The position numbers and the translations under genes are program-made. Shown here one piece after another: positions 7,498-14,686 of a stretch of 41,828 bases of DNA (position 1 is the first letter of the stretch; each line of letters begins with the position of its first letter). The notes below the pieces were generated by a model. The model was not told where the DNA came from. It made no database searches and was given only the letters and a program-made list of their open reading frames with translations. This DNA is from an uncultured Faecalibacterium sp. (GTDB taxonomy: Bacteria > Bacillota > Clostridia > Oscillospirales > Ruminococcaceae). The DNA lies in assembly GCA_934525735.1 (NCBI GenBank), contig CAKSZM010000008.1, forward strand, positions 1-41,828. Reading direction: 5' to 3'.

Positions 7498-10400
7498 ATG
7501 AAGAGTTATCGCAAGAACATCCTGCGGGAAATGAAAGGCAACATGAGCCGCATGGTCTCGCTGTTCGGCATCGTGGCGCTGGGCGTCATGATGCTCACCG
7601 GCCTGATGAGCTTTGCCCCCAGTATGCGCATTGCCGGGCAGGAATACTACGTGCAGCAGAACGTGTTCGACCTGCGGGTGCTGTCCACGCTGGGCCTTTC
7701 GGAGGAGGACATTACCGCCATTGCCGCCGTGGACGGCGTGCGGGCTGTGGAAGCCGTGAAGTATCAGGACGTGGAAGCCCAGTGGCAGGGCAGGGAGGAC
7801 ACCACCGTGGTGCGCCTGCAGCAGCTGCCCGCCGACCCGGAAGCCGATACCGACGAAAACATGAACCGTTTGGTGCTGCTGAGCGGCCGTATGCCGCAGG
7901 CCCCGGGCGAGTGCGTGGTGCACACCATGGGCTATGATGACCCGGTGGAGCTGGGCAGCGCCATCGAGCTGCCCGCCGACACTGAGAACGTCAGCCGGAA
8001 GCAGTTCACCGTGGTGGGCACCGTGCAGGACCCGCTGCATTTCTCCACCGACAAGGAGAGCAGCACCGCCGGCGACGGCCAGGTGGACTGCATCCTCTTC
8101 GTTCCGGAGGGGATATTGACCACAGATTATTACACATTGTGTTATATCAAGGCGGAAAATGCCGGGCAGTACGACAATTTCTCGGATGAATATCAGGCGG
8201 CGGTGGATGCCGTGGCCGACAAGGTGGAAGCCATCAGCAGCGCCCGGTGCGAAACACGGCGGGCAGACCTGATCGATGACGCCAACGCAAAACTTTCAGA
8301 TGCCCGCGCCGAATACGACAGCCAGAAAGCCGAAGCCGAGCGCCAGTTCGCCGAAGCCGAGCAGCAGCTGAACGACGCACAGGCCCAGCTGGACAGCGCG
8401 AAGGCGCAGCTGGAGGACGGCGAAGCCCAGCTTGCCCAGCAGAAGAAAGCCCTGCCCGGCACCATGCAGAGCGGTGCCGACACGCTGGTGAGCAGCGAAG
8501 AGCGGATTCTGGAATTTGAAGACCAGCTGCAGCAGATCGAACTGCTGGTAAACCTGAAAAAGGTGGCTGACCCGCTGCTGGGCTACGCCGAGACCGCCCT
8601 GAACAACGCACAGAAGGCGCTGGACGAAGCCGAGCCTGCCGACGAGGAATACACCGACCTGCAGGACGCGCTGGACAAGGCAAAGGACGCCTACGATAAC
8701 ATCAACGGTCAGCTGCAGGGCTATCAGGCCCAGCTGGACGCAGGCAAGCAGCAGATGTACGCGCAGGGTCTGATCTCTTCGCCCAGCCTTGGCAACGAGC
8801 AGTTGGTCACCGAAGCAAAGGCCGCTCTGCGCAAGATGAAACTGCAGCTGATGCAGGGGCAGCTCCAGCTGACCACCGGCACGGCCACTGCCTACACCGA
8901 GTTCGACGCCGCCCGCAAAAAGCTGGACGACGGCTGGCAGGAGTACAACGACGGCGTGCAGAAGCTGGCGGACTCCCGCACCGAGTACGAGACCCAGAAG
9001 GCCGACGCCGAGCAGAAGCTGGCCGACGGCCTTGCCCAGCTCAACGACGCCGAAGAGCAGGTGAGCCAGATCAAGAACGGCGAGTGGTATGTGCTGGACC
9101 GCGGCTCCACCATGAGCATGGTCACATGGGAGCAGTACGCCGACCGCATGGACGCCATTGCCCGGGTGTTCCCGGTGTTCTTCTTCCTTGTGGCGGCGCT
9201 GGTGGCCACCACCACCATGACCCGTATGGTGGACGAGAACCGCCTGCAGATGGGCACCCTGAAAGCGCTGGGTTACTCAAACGCAAAGATCGCGGGCAAG
9301 TACCTGTTCTATGCGCTCTCGGCCAGCGTGCTGGGCAGCATCGCGGGCATGGCCATCGGTTTTGTGGTGTTCCCCAGCATCATCTGGTACGCCTATCAGA
9401 TGATCTTCAGCATGCCCACCTTCCGCCTGCACTTCTACCCCGGCATGGCGGCGGCCAGCGTGGCCATCAGCGCGGCGGTCATCGGGCTGGCAACATGGAG
9501 CGCCTGCCGCGCCAGCCTGAAGGAAAAAACGGCGGCTCTGCTGCTGCCCCGCGCACCTGTGGCGGGCAAGCGCATCTTCCTCGAGTACATCACCCCGGTG
9601 TGGAAGCACATGAGCTTTTCGCAGAAGACCACCGCCCGCAACCTGTTCCGCTATAAAAAGCGCTTCTTCATGACGGTGCTGGGCGTGGCGGGCTGCACGG
9701 CCCTGCTGCTCATCGGCTTCGGCATTCAGGACTCCATCCTGCCCATCGTGCAGAAGCAGTCCGGCGAGCTGACCCACAACGACCTGACCATCTCCCTCAG
9801 CGACGAAAAGGCGCTGACCACCGAGGGCGGTCTGGCCGACACGCTGGACGGCAGCAGCGCCGTGAACAGCTGGGGCGCGTTCTACGTCAAGTCCACCACC
9901 ATCTACAACGAAGCCGGCGAAAGCGCCAGCGTCAGCGTGGTGGGTGCCGAGGACGACGCCCGCATGACCGAGTGTGTCACCTTCCGCACCCGTGTGGGGC
10001 ACGAGGCCATCCCCTTTGATGACAGCAGCGTGATCCTGACCGAGAAAACCGCGCTGAACCTCGGGCTGGAAGTGGGCGATACGGTCTATGTGGAAGACCC
10101 GGATGGCCAGCGTGTGCCGCTGACCCTGACCGGCGTCACCGAGAACTATATGTTCACCCGGCTGTATGTCTCCAACGCCCAGCTGCAGGCGTATCTGGGC
10201 GGCACGCCGGAGTGGAACACCGTCTACGGCCTGACCGGCTGCAGCACGGAAGCCGAGTACCACACCCTGCGCACAAAGCTGCTGGGCTGCAACTACATCA
10301 GCAGCGTCAGCTTTACCGAGGACACCACCTCGATGTTCGACAACCTCATCGTCAGCCTGAACTACGTGGTCATTCTGGTCATCGTGTGTGCGGCGGCGCT

Positions 10401-10758
10401 GGCGGCGGTGGTGCTGTACAACCTCATCAGCGTCAACCTGGCCGAGCGCAAAAAGGAGCTGGCCACCATCAAGGTGCTGGGCTTCTACGATAAGGAAGTC
10501 TACCGCTACATCTTCCGCGAGATCAAGCTGCTGTCCCTCATCGGTTCCAGTGTGGGTCTGCTGCTGGGCATCCCGCTGCATAAGTTCATCATCCTGACTG
10601 TGGAGATGGACCAGCTGATGTTCATCCGCAGCATCGCTCCCCGCAGCTATCTGCTGGCTGTGGCGCTGACCATGCTGTTCACCCTCGTTGTGTGCTTCGT
10701 CATGCGCCGCCACGTCAAGCGCATCAGCATGGTCGAGAGCATGAAGGCTCCGGAATAA
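7498..10758 (+). CDS. FtsX-domain ABC permease with long extracellular coiled coil
   Basis: Membrane partner of the preceding ATPase. The 1086 residues begin MKSYRKNILREMKGNM with a first membrane helix near residues 18-38. An extracellular domain follows, then a long Ala/Glu/Gln-rich coiled coil (about 258-540, with heptad-like runs such as AQLDSAKAQLEDGEAQL). Next is a first FtsX block with several helices (about 560-700) and, after a second extracellular domain, a second FtsX block (about 970-1080). The ATG at 7498, just after the ATPase stop, is chosen over an upstream in-frame codon that would lie inside the ATPase gene. This architecture resembles large clostridial permeases annotated as ABC3 or FtsX-like. 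The coiled coil could span the cell wall or contact a wall hydrolase; substrate unknown. Confidence 0.88.
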   Translation: MKSYRKNILREMKGNMSRMVSLFGIVALGVMMLTGLMSFAPSMRIAGQEYYVQQNVFDLRVLSTLGLSEEDITAIAAVDGVRAVEAVKYQDVEAQWQGREDTTVVRLQQLPADPEADTDENMNRLVLLSGRMPQAPGECVVHTMGYDDPVELGSAIELPADTENVSRKQFTVVGTVQDPLHFSTDKESSTAGDGQVDCILFVPEGILTTDYYTLCYIKAENAGQYDNFSDEYQAAVDAVADKVEAISSARCETRRADLIDDANAKLSDARAEYDSQKAEAERQFAEAEQQLNDAQAQLDSAKAQLEDGEAQLAQQKKALPGTMQSGADTLVSSEERILEFEDQLQQIELLVNLKKVADPLLGYAETALNNAQKALDEAEPADEEYTDLQDALDKAKDAYDNINGQLQGYQAQLDAGKQQMYAQGLISSPSLGNEQLVTEAKAALRKMKLQLMQGQLQLTTGTATAYTEFDAARKKLDDGWQEYNDGVQKLADSRTEYETQKADAEQKLADGLAQLNDAEEQVSQIKNGEWYVLDRGSTMSMVTWEQYADRMDAIARVFPVFFFLVAALVATTTMTRMVDENRLQMGTLKALGYSNAKIAGKYLFYALSASVLGSIAGMAIGFVVFPSIIWYAYQMIFSMPTFRLHFYPGMAAASVAISAAVIGLATWSACRASLKEKTAALLLPRAPVAGKRIFLEYITPVWKHMSFSQKTTARNLFRYKKRFFMTVLGVAGCTALLLIGFGIQDSILPIVQKQSGELTHNDLTISLSDEKALTTEGGLADTLDGSSAVNSWGAFYVKSTTIYNEAGESASVSVVGAEDDARMTECVTFRTRVGHEAIPFDDSSVILTEKTALNLGLEVGDTVYVEDPDGQRVPLTLTGVTENYMFTRLYVSNAQLQAYLGGTPEWNTVYGLTGCSTEAEYHTLRTKLLGCNYISSVSFTEDTTSMFDNLIVSLNYVVILVIVCAAALAAVVLYNLISVNLAERKKELATIKVLGFYDKEVYRYIFREIKLLSLIGSSVGLLLGIPLHKFIILTVEMDQLMFIRSIAPRSYLLAVALTMLFTLVVCFVMRRHVKRISMVESMKAPE

Positions 10759-10889
10759 GTTCATAAAAGATTCACGGAAACAACATGGTTCCGTAGGAAT
10801 TTTCTGGTATCATAAAGTCACTGGAAAGCAAGGCCGCAATTGCTTTTCCGGCAACATGATTCCTCCTTTACCAAACCGAATACCGCAAA

Positions 10890-10936
10890 AAAACACCGTG
10901 CCCTGTCTGTCCGCAGCAGATGGGGCACGGTGTTTT
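10890..10936. terminator. Bidirectional terminator between the ABC operon and the deformylase gene
   Basis: AAAACACCGTGCCC (10890-10903) and its exact complement (10923-10936) form a 14-base stem. T or A runs on both sides let it terminate both strands. The 130 bases between it and the permease stop hold two weaker hairpins (10774-10794 and 10823-10849) and no convincing gene. Confidence 0.85.
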
Positions 10937-10939
10937 ATG

Positions 10940-11350
10940 TCAGATCAGAATGCCGTCGCAGTGGTCGATCTCGTGCTGGATGATCTGTGCCGTCCAGCCG
11001 GTAAAGGTCTTGATGCGGGCTTTGCCGTCGGCGGTGGTGTACTGCACCTTGATGCTGTGCCAGCGTTTTGTTTTCCGCACGCCTTCCAGCGAGAGACAGC
11101 CTTCCTCGGCCTCATACGGGCCGGACTTTTTCAGGATCACCGGGTTGTACAGAACCAGATAGCCGTTTTCTGCTTCCACGGCAATGATCCGTTTGGAAAC
11201 GCCGATCATGTTGGCAGCCATGCCCACACAGCCGTCGGCGTGGGCGGTGAGGGTATCCAGCAGATCCTGCGCAACAGCAGCGTCCTCCGGCGCGGCGGGC
11301 AGAGACTTCTGCGCGAGGAACAGCGGGTCGTGAACAATGGGTCTTATCAT
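10940..11350 (-). CDS. Peptide deformylase family protein (variant motif I)
   Basis: Deformylases remove the formyl group from new proteins. The 136 residues keep two of the three family motifs: EEGCLSLEG with the metal-binding Cys85, and HEIDH (126-130) with two metal-binding histidines and the catalytic Glu127. The first motif is altered: GMAANMIG (43-50) replaces the usual GLAAPQIG, so the glutamine that helps the oxyanion is replaced by methionine. The protein is also shorter than the usual 150-180 residues and ends soon after HEIDH. This short form is recognisable as a deformylase relative, but whether it acts on formyl-methionine is open. It is a single gene ending in a strong shared terminator and divergent from the small peptide gene. 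Confidence 0.85.
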   Translation of the reverse strand: MIRPIVHDPLFLAQKSLPAAPEDAAVAQDLLDTLTAHADGCVGMAANMIGVSKRIIAVEAENGYLVLYNPVILKKSGPYEAEEGCLSLEGVRKTKRWHSIKVQYTTADGKARIKTFTGWTAQIIQHEIDHCDGILI

Positions 11351-11361
11351 GAAAAAACTCC

Positions 11362-11390
11362 TTGTAACAGGTCGAATTTTGTGCTACTAT
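11362..11390 (+). promoter_or_regulatory. Promoter of the candidate toxin mRNA
   Basis: TTGTAA (11362-11367), a 17-base spacer and an extended -10 TGC-TACTAT (11382-11390). Transcription would start near 11397, leaving a leader of about 143 bases before the small peptide gene. Confidence 0.72.
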
Positions 11391-11470
11391 AAAAATGAGC
11401 GCTGGCTGTAGCAGTTGGTGGTCAGTATCCTTGCCCGTATCGCTGATTCTTTCTACATGGAATGAAGCAG

Positions 11471-11515
11471 GGGTTCCGGGAGTGGAACTTTTTTGAAGGA
11501 AACTTCCCGGAGCCC
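11471..11515 (+). other. Leader hairpin upstream of the small peptide gene
   Basis: GGGTTCCGGGA (11471-11481) pairs with TCCCGGAGCCC (11505-11515), 11 base pairs including one G-U. It ends about 10 bases before the ribosome binding site, so it may affect access to the start region. Confidence 0.6.
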
Positions 11516-11539
11516 TGAAGGCGAAGGGAGGGATGTCGG

Positions 11540-11677
11540 ATGAATTTGGTAGAGGTTCTCGCACTGCTCACCTTCATTCTCAGCCTGCTGAGTCTGATCG
11601 TGGAAGTGATCCGTCTGACCGTTGAGGTCATGGACAAGATTTACCGGAAGAAAGACAATGAAAACAAAAAAGATTGA
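11540..11677 (+). CDS. Small hydrophobic peptide, candidate type I toxin
   Basis: A 45-codon gene, MNLVEVLALLTFILSLLSLI followed by VEVIRLTVEVMDKIYRKK and an Asn/Lys-rich charged tail. One membrane helix covers about residues 3-30 and the basic tail would stay in the cytoplasm. This is the shape of membrane-acting type I toxins (TxpA/BsrG, Fst and holin-like toxins), although I cannot assign a family. GGGAGGG lies seven bases before the ATG. The gene has its own promoter, a structured leader and flanking pairing repeats. An antisense RNA with its own promoter overlaps the last codons. The stop codon lies inside the stem of the shared hairpin. An ordinary small membrane protein is the alternative. 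Confidence 0.72.
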   Translation: MNLVEVLALLTFILSLLSLIVEVIRLTVEVMDKIYRKKDNENKKD

Positions 11678-11759
11678 CCGCCCTCAGTTTCCCCAAACCG
11701 AACGGTCAATCTTGATTGGCGGATAAGGAACTGACCGTGTTACAGCCAGTGCCTTTTCT
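11661..11759 (-). ncRNA. Antisense RNA overlapping the small peptide gene (candidate antitoxin)
   Basis: A minus-strand transcript of about 99 bases is predicted from the promoter at 11766-11794 (start near 11759) to a terminator made by arms 11703-11713 and 11670-11680 followed by TTTTTGTTTT. It is complementary to the 3' part of the peptide mRNA: the last five or six codons, the stop and the 3' pairing arm. Its 5' part (GGCACTGGCTGTAACA) is also an imperfect copy of the mRNA 5' end, so it could compete for the 3' arm. Overlap at the 3' end is the arrangement of RatA/TxpA and SR4/BsrG. No coding capacity is seen. Confidence 0.72.
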
Positions 11760-11765
11760 ATTTGT

Positions 11766-11794
11766 AGTATAGTGTTTTTTTTGAGGCTTGTCAA
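11766..11794 (-). promoter_or_regulatory. Consensus promoter of the antisense RNA
   Basis: Minus-strand TTGACA (11789-11794), a 17-base A-rich spacer and TATACT (11766-11771). The -35 overlaps the stop codon of brnQ (ACT TGA CA). It is closer to consensus than the toxin promoter, as expected if the antisense RNA is made in excess. Confidence 0.82.
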
Positions 11795-11811
11795 GTTGAC
11801 AGGTCTTTTTT
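11787..11811 (+). terminator. Possible terminator of the toxin mRNA
   Basis: CTTGTC (11787-11792) and GACAGG (11798-11803) pair around AAGTT and are followed by TCTTTTTT on the plus strand. It lies beyond the 3' pairing arm and overlaps the end of brnQ and the -35 of the antisense promoter. The stem is short, so this is moderate evidence. Confidence 0.5.
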
Positions 11812-13074
11812 ACTGCAGAAAAACCCGGCCGTCAGCCCGGCGGCAGCGGGCAGCACCCAGCCGAAGCCCAGACTGCCCAGCGGCAGAGCGTTGGCCGCAG
11901 CGGAAACAGCCGGGATGGGCAGCGCAGCGGTGATGCTCTGCACGGCAGTGCAGCCGATGCACAGCGGGTATACGGCGCGGCGGCGCTCCAGCCCGGGCAC
12001 GAAGGAAAGCAGGATCAGAACGATAGCCACCGGATAGATGGCGTTGAGCACCGGCGTGGACAGCCGGATGATCCCGGCCAGACCAATGTTGGAAACCATC
12101 ATGCTGGCGGCGGCAAAGAATGCCGCGATGGCGGGGTAGGGGATGCGGGGCAGAAGCTGATGGAAGTACTGCCCCACACAGGCAATCAGTCCCACGCAGG
12201 TGTTGAAGCAGGCGATCACAAAGATCGCGGCGATGAGCACAAGCCCGGCTTTGCCGAACAGGTTCTGCGCCAGCGCCGTCAGCACCTCGGCACCGGTGGC
12301 AAGGCCGGGGTACACGGCACCGGTCTGCGCCCCGGCATGGCCCAGCATGGCGTACACGGTCAGCAGCAGCGCCCCGGCAACGAATCCGGCCTTGATGATG
12401 CTGTGCTCCACGGCCTTGTCCTCGGTGATGCCCCGTGCCCGGATGTTCAGCGCGATGACCGCGCCGAAGTTCAGCGCCGCCAGCGTGTCCATGGTCTGGT
12501 AGCCGTAGAGCATTCCCTCCACGGCGGGCAGAGCGGCGTACTCTGCGCTGGGGGTTCCGTAGTGCGCCGCCAGCGGGTGCAGCAGGCACCCGGCAAACAG
12601 CGCCGCGATGAGCAAAATCAGGCAGGGGCAGAGGATGCGCCCCAGCCATTCGGTGAGCTTTTCCGGGTGGAGCGCTACCAAGAACGCCGCAGCGAAAAAT
12701 ACCGCCGAGTAGACCATCTGCAGCCCGGGGCGGCTGCCCAGCAGCGGCACCAGCATCTGGAACGAGGTGCTGGCCGTGCGGGGAATGGCCAGACACGGCC
12801 CGATGGACAGGTAGACCAGAATGGCGAACACCCGGGCAAAGGCCGGGTGCACCCGCCCGGCAAGAGCGTCCAGGCTGCCTGCTTGAGCCACCGCCGCAAC
12901 GCCGGCGATGGGCAGGCCGATGGCGCTGACTGCAAGGCCTGCAAAGGCAAACCAGAAGTTTGCCCCGGCCTGTGCGCCCAGATGCGGCGGGAAGATCAGG
13001 TTGCCCGCCCCGAAAAACATGGAAAACAGCGTAAAGCCGACCAGAAGCAGACCGCGGCCGGAAAGTTTTTTCAT
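11791..13074 (-). CDS. brnQ: Branched-chain amino acid transporter, LIVCS family
   Basis: Sodium- or proton-coupled uptake of leucine, isoleucine and valine. The 427 residues form about 12 membrane helices. The opening part has the family stretch FSMFFGAGNLIFPPHLG, with the unwound-helix glycines typical of these carriers, followed by PIAGVAAVAQAGSLDALAGR. The ATG at 13074 (MKKLSGRG) is chosen because GAGGGG lies seven bases before it; an upstream in-frame ATG at 13089 lacks a ribosome binding site and would add MRGLC. It is a single gene with a consensus promoter. Its stop codon overlaps the -35 of the antisense promoter and its only evident terminator is the antisense RNA terminator. Read-through brnQ mRNA would therefore carry the antitoxin sequence at its 3' end. 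No T-box is seen before it. Confidence 0.93.
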   Translation of the reverse strand: MKKLSGRGLLLVGFTLFSMFFGAGNLIFPPHLGAQAGANFWFAFAGLAVSAIGLPIAGVAAVAQAGSLDALAGRVHPAFARVFAILVYLSIGPCLAIPRTASTSFQMLVPLLGSRPGLQMVYSAVFFAAAFLVALHPEKLTEWLGRILCPCLILLIAALFAGCLLHPLAAHYGTPSAEYAALPAVEGMLYGYQTMDTLAALNFGAVIALNIRARGITEDKAVEHSIIKAGFVAGALLLTVYAMLGHAGAQTGAVYPGLATGAEVLTALAQNLFGKAGLVLIAAIFVIACFNTCVGLIACVGQYFHQLLPRIPYPAIAAFFAAASMMVSNIGLAGIIRLSTPVLNAIYPVAIVLILLSFVPGLERRRAVYPLCIGCTAVQSITAALPIPAVSAAANALPLGSLGFGWVLPAAAGLTAGFFCSKKDLST

Positions 13075-13130
13075 ACACAGACCCCTCATTTCTGTGCTGC
13101 TCCCGGCAGGAGCAGCGGATGACTGTTTTC

Positions 13131-13159
13131 AGTGTATCGTTTTATCCACTTCATGTCAA
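13131..13159 (-). promoter_or_regulatory. brnQ promoter
   Basis: Minus-strand TTGACA (13154-13159), 17-base spacer, TACACT (13131-13136). A short GCTGCTCC/GGGAGCAGC hairpin (13098-13118) sits in the leader close to the ribosome binding site, without a following T run. Confidence 0.82.
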
Positions 13160-13228
13160 GAAACAGAAAGATGAAGAAATGTAACGGTCTGCATGAGAGC
13201 GGCTTGTGCGTTCGGATGCAGCGGTCAT

Positions 13229-13256
13229 TGGCCTTTTGAATGCTGTATGTTATAAT
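13229..13256 (+). promoter_or_regulatory. Promoter of the TauC-like transporter genes
   Basis: Extended -10 TGT-TATAAT (13248-13256) with TTGGCC (13229-13234) 16 bases upstream. It faces away from the brnQ promoter. Confidence 0.68.
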
Positions 13257-13316
13257 TGAAAAGCAAATACAACAGGCCGGACTGAAGCCAACCTCCGGCC
13301 GAAAGGGATTGAATGC

Positions 13317-14084
13317 ATGAACAAAGAAAAGCATTTTTTCCGCCGTGCCGGAGCGGTGGTGTTCTGGCTGGCGGTGTGGCAGTGCGCCGCCATGGCCATC
13401 GGGCAGGAAGTGTTTCTGGTGTCGCCGGTGCAGGCGCTGCGCACCCTGCTGGGGCTTGTGCCCCGGGCGGATTTCTGGCAGCGGGTGGGGTTCAGCTCCG
13501 GGCGCATCCTGCTGGGATTCGCGCTGGGCGTCGCGGTCAGTACGGTGCTGGCGGCGCTGGCGGAGAGTTGCCCGGCAGCGGACACCCTTCTGGCTCCGGT
13601 GATGCAGCTGGTCAAGACCGCGCCGGTGGCAAGCTTTATCATTCTGGCGCTGGTGTGGGTGCGGGGCGCGTCGCTGTCGGTGCTCATCAGCTTTCTGATG
13701 GTGCTGCCGGTGCTGTACGGCGCGGTGCGCACCGGCATCCGCAGCGTGGACCCGCAGCTGCGGGAGATGGCGCAGGTGTTCCGGCTGCCGCTGTCCCGCC
13801 GCCTGCGGGCGGTGTGGCTCCCGGCGGTGCTCCCGGCGTTCCGGCAGGGGTGCAGCGTGGCGCTGGGCATCTGCTGGAAGAGCGGTGTTGCGGCCGAGGT
13901 CATCGGCCTGCCCAACGGCTCCATCGGCGATGCACTTTACCGGGCAAAGATCACCCTCTCCACCGGGGAGCTGTTCGCGTGGACATTCGTCATCATCCTG
14001 CTGAGCGCCGGGTTCGAAAAGCTCTTTCTGGCCTTGCTGGACCGGCTCAGCCGGGCCGTTCTGGGGGAGGTGCCGCAATGCTGA
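13317..14084 (+). CDS. ABC transporter permease, TauC/SsuC/ThiX-like
   Basis: Membrane part of an importer of the nitrate/sulfonate/taurine or thiamine-precursor group (BPD_transp_1 fold). The 255 residues have about six helices: a first near residues 10-30 and the family segment LVKTAPVASFIILALVWV in the third or fourth helix. The coupling-helix region is LREMAQVFRLPLSRRLRAV, where the ATPase docks, followed by PAFRQGCSVALGICWKSGVA and AAEVIG. The ATG at 13317 is used; an earlier ATG at 13313 is out of frame. It overlaps the ATPase gene by seven bases (ATGCTGA). No substrate-binding protein gene lies nearby, so substrate cannot be given and binding must come from elsewhere. Confidence 0.88.
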   Translation: MNKEKHFFRRAGAVVFWLAVWQCAAMAIGQEVFLVSPVQALRTLLGLVPRADFWQRVGFSSGRILLGFALGVAVSTVLAALAESCPAADTLLAPVMQLVKTAPVASFIILALVWVRGASLSVLISFLMVLPVLYGAVRTGIRSVDPQLREMAQVFRLPLSRRLRAVWLPAVLPAFRQGCSVALGICWKSGVAAEVIGLPNGSIGDALYRAKITLSTGELFAWTFVIILLSAGFEKLFLALLDRLSRAVLGEVPQC

Positions 14085-14686
14085 GCATTCAACATCTCGA
14101 AAAGCGTTTCGGGGAAAAAGTCCTTTTCCGGGATCTCTGCCTGACCGTGGATGCCCCGGCGGTGCTGTGGGCACCCAGCGGATGGGGCAAGACCACCCTG
14201 CTGCGCATCCTCATGGGGCTGGAAGCCCCCACCGGCGGCACCGTGGAAGGCGTGGGCCGCGTGGGCGCTGTGTTTCAGGAAGACCGGCTCTGCCCCCAGC
14301 TGACTGCCGTGCAAAACGTGGCTCTGGTGCTGCCGGGCGACGAAACACGATACAAACAGGATATTATCCATGACTTTCAACGCCTTGGCATGAATTTGTC
14401 AGAGCTGGCGCTGCCGGCCGGGCGGCTTTCCGGCGGGCAGAAGCGGCGCACGGCGCTGCTGCGGGCGCTGTGGGCACCGGCAGATACGCTGCTGCTGGAT
14501 GAGTCTTTCACCGGCATGGACCCGGAAACGCTGGGGGCCGCCGCCGCTCTGCTGGCGCAGAAAAGCGCCGGTCGGCCGGTGCTCCTTGCCACCCACGACC
14601 GGGAGGCCATCCGCCTGCTGGGCTGGCCGGTGATCGAGCTGGACCGGCTCACAACAGCTGCGCCAGGATGCTGTTCTGAACGATAA
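14078..14686 (+). CDS. ABC transporter ATPase partner of the TauC-like permease
   Basis: Powers the preceding permease. The 202 residues are short for this group (usually 230-260). They hold a Walker A whose first glycine is Ala (APSGWGKTT), a Q-loop at VFQEDRLCPQL, signature LSGGQ, Walker B TLLLDESF and H-loop ATHDR. The C-terminal end after ELDRL looks unstructured and reads through the last 38 bases of the convergent hemW gene, so the tail may be a product of overlap rather than selected sequence. GGGGGAGG lies about eight bases before the ATG at 14078, inside the end of the permease gene, which indicates coupled translation. Confidence 0.88.
   Translation: MLSIQHLEKRFGEKVLFRDLCLTVDAPAVLWAPSGWGKTTLLRILMGLEAPTGGTVEGVGRVGAVFQEDRLCPQLTAVQNVALVLPGDETRYKQDIIHDFQRLGMNLSELALPAGRLSGGQKRRTALLRALWAPADTLLLDESFTGMDPETLGAAAALLAQKSAGRPVLLATHDREAIRLLGWPVIELDRLTTAAPGCCSER

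Larger units (their letters stand above)
11399..11752. repeat. Inverted repeats at the two ends of the candidate toxin mRNA
   Basis: 11399-11413 (GCGCTGGCTGTAGCA) can pair with 11738-11752 over 15 continuous bases including two G-U pairs. After a small bulge, 11419-11426 (TGGTCAGT) can pair with 11730-11737. The left copy begins two or three bases after the predicted start of the mRNA and the right copy lies after the coding region, so the ends of the transcript can close on each other. Such 5'-3' pairing is a known trait of type I toxin mRNAs such as hok, where it delays translation. Confidence 0.7.

Noticed and set aside
8230..9070. Repetitive Ala/Gln/Glu coding in the FtsX-type permease as possible DNA repeats
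   Set aside because: The periodicity is that of a coiled-coil protein and not of identical DNA units; no exact tandem repeat is present.
10810..10857. 15-codon minus-strand reading frame with a strong ribosome binding site (MLPEKQLRPCFPVTL)
   Set aside because: It lies beyond the def terminator, has no convincing promoter, and its coding bases form a hairpin that explains the pattern as well.
13313..14686. 457-codon frame that would join a first domain to the TauC-like ATPase
   Set aside because: Its first part is an out-of-frame reading of the permease gene, rich in Gly, Ala and Arg; the real permease and ATPase are separate overlapping genes.
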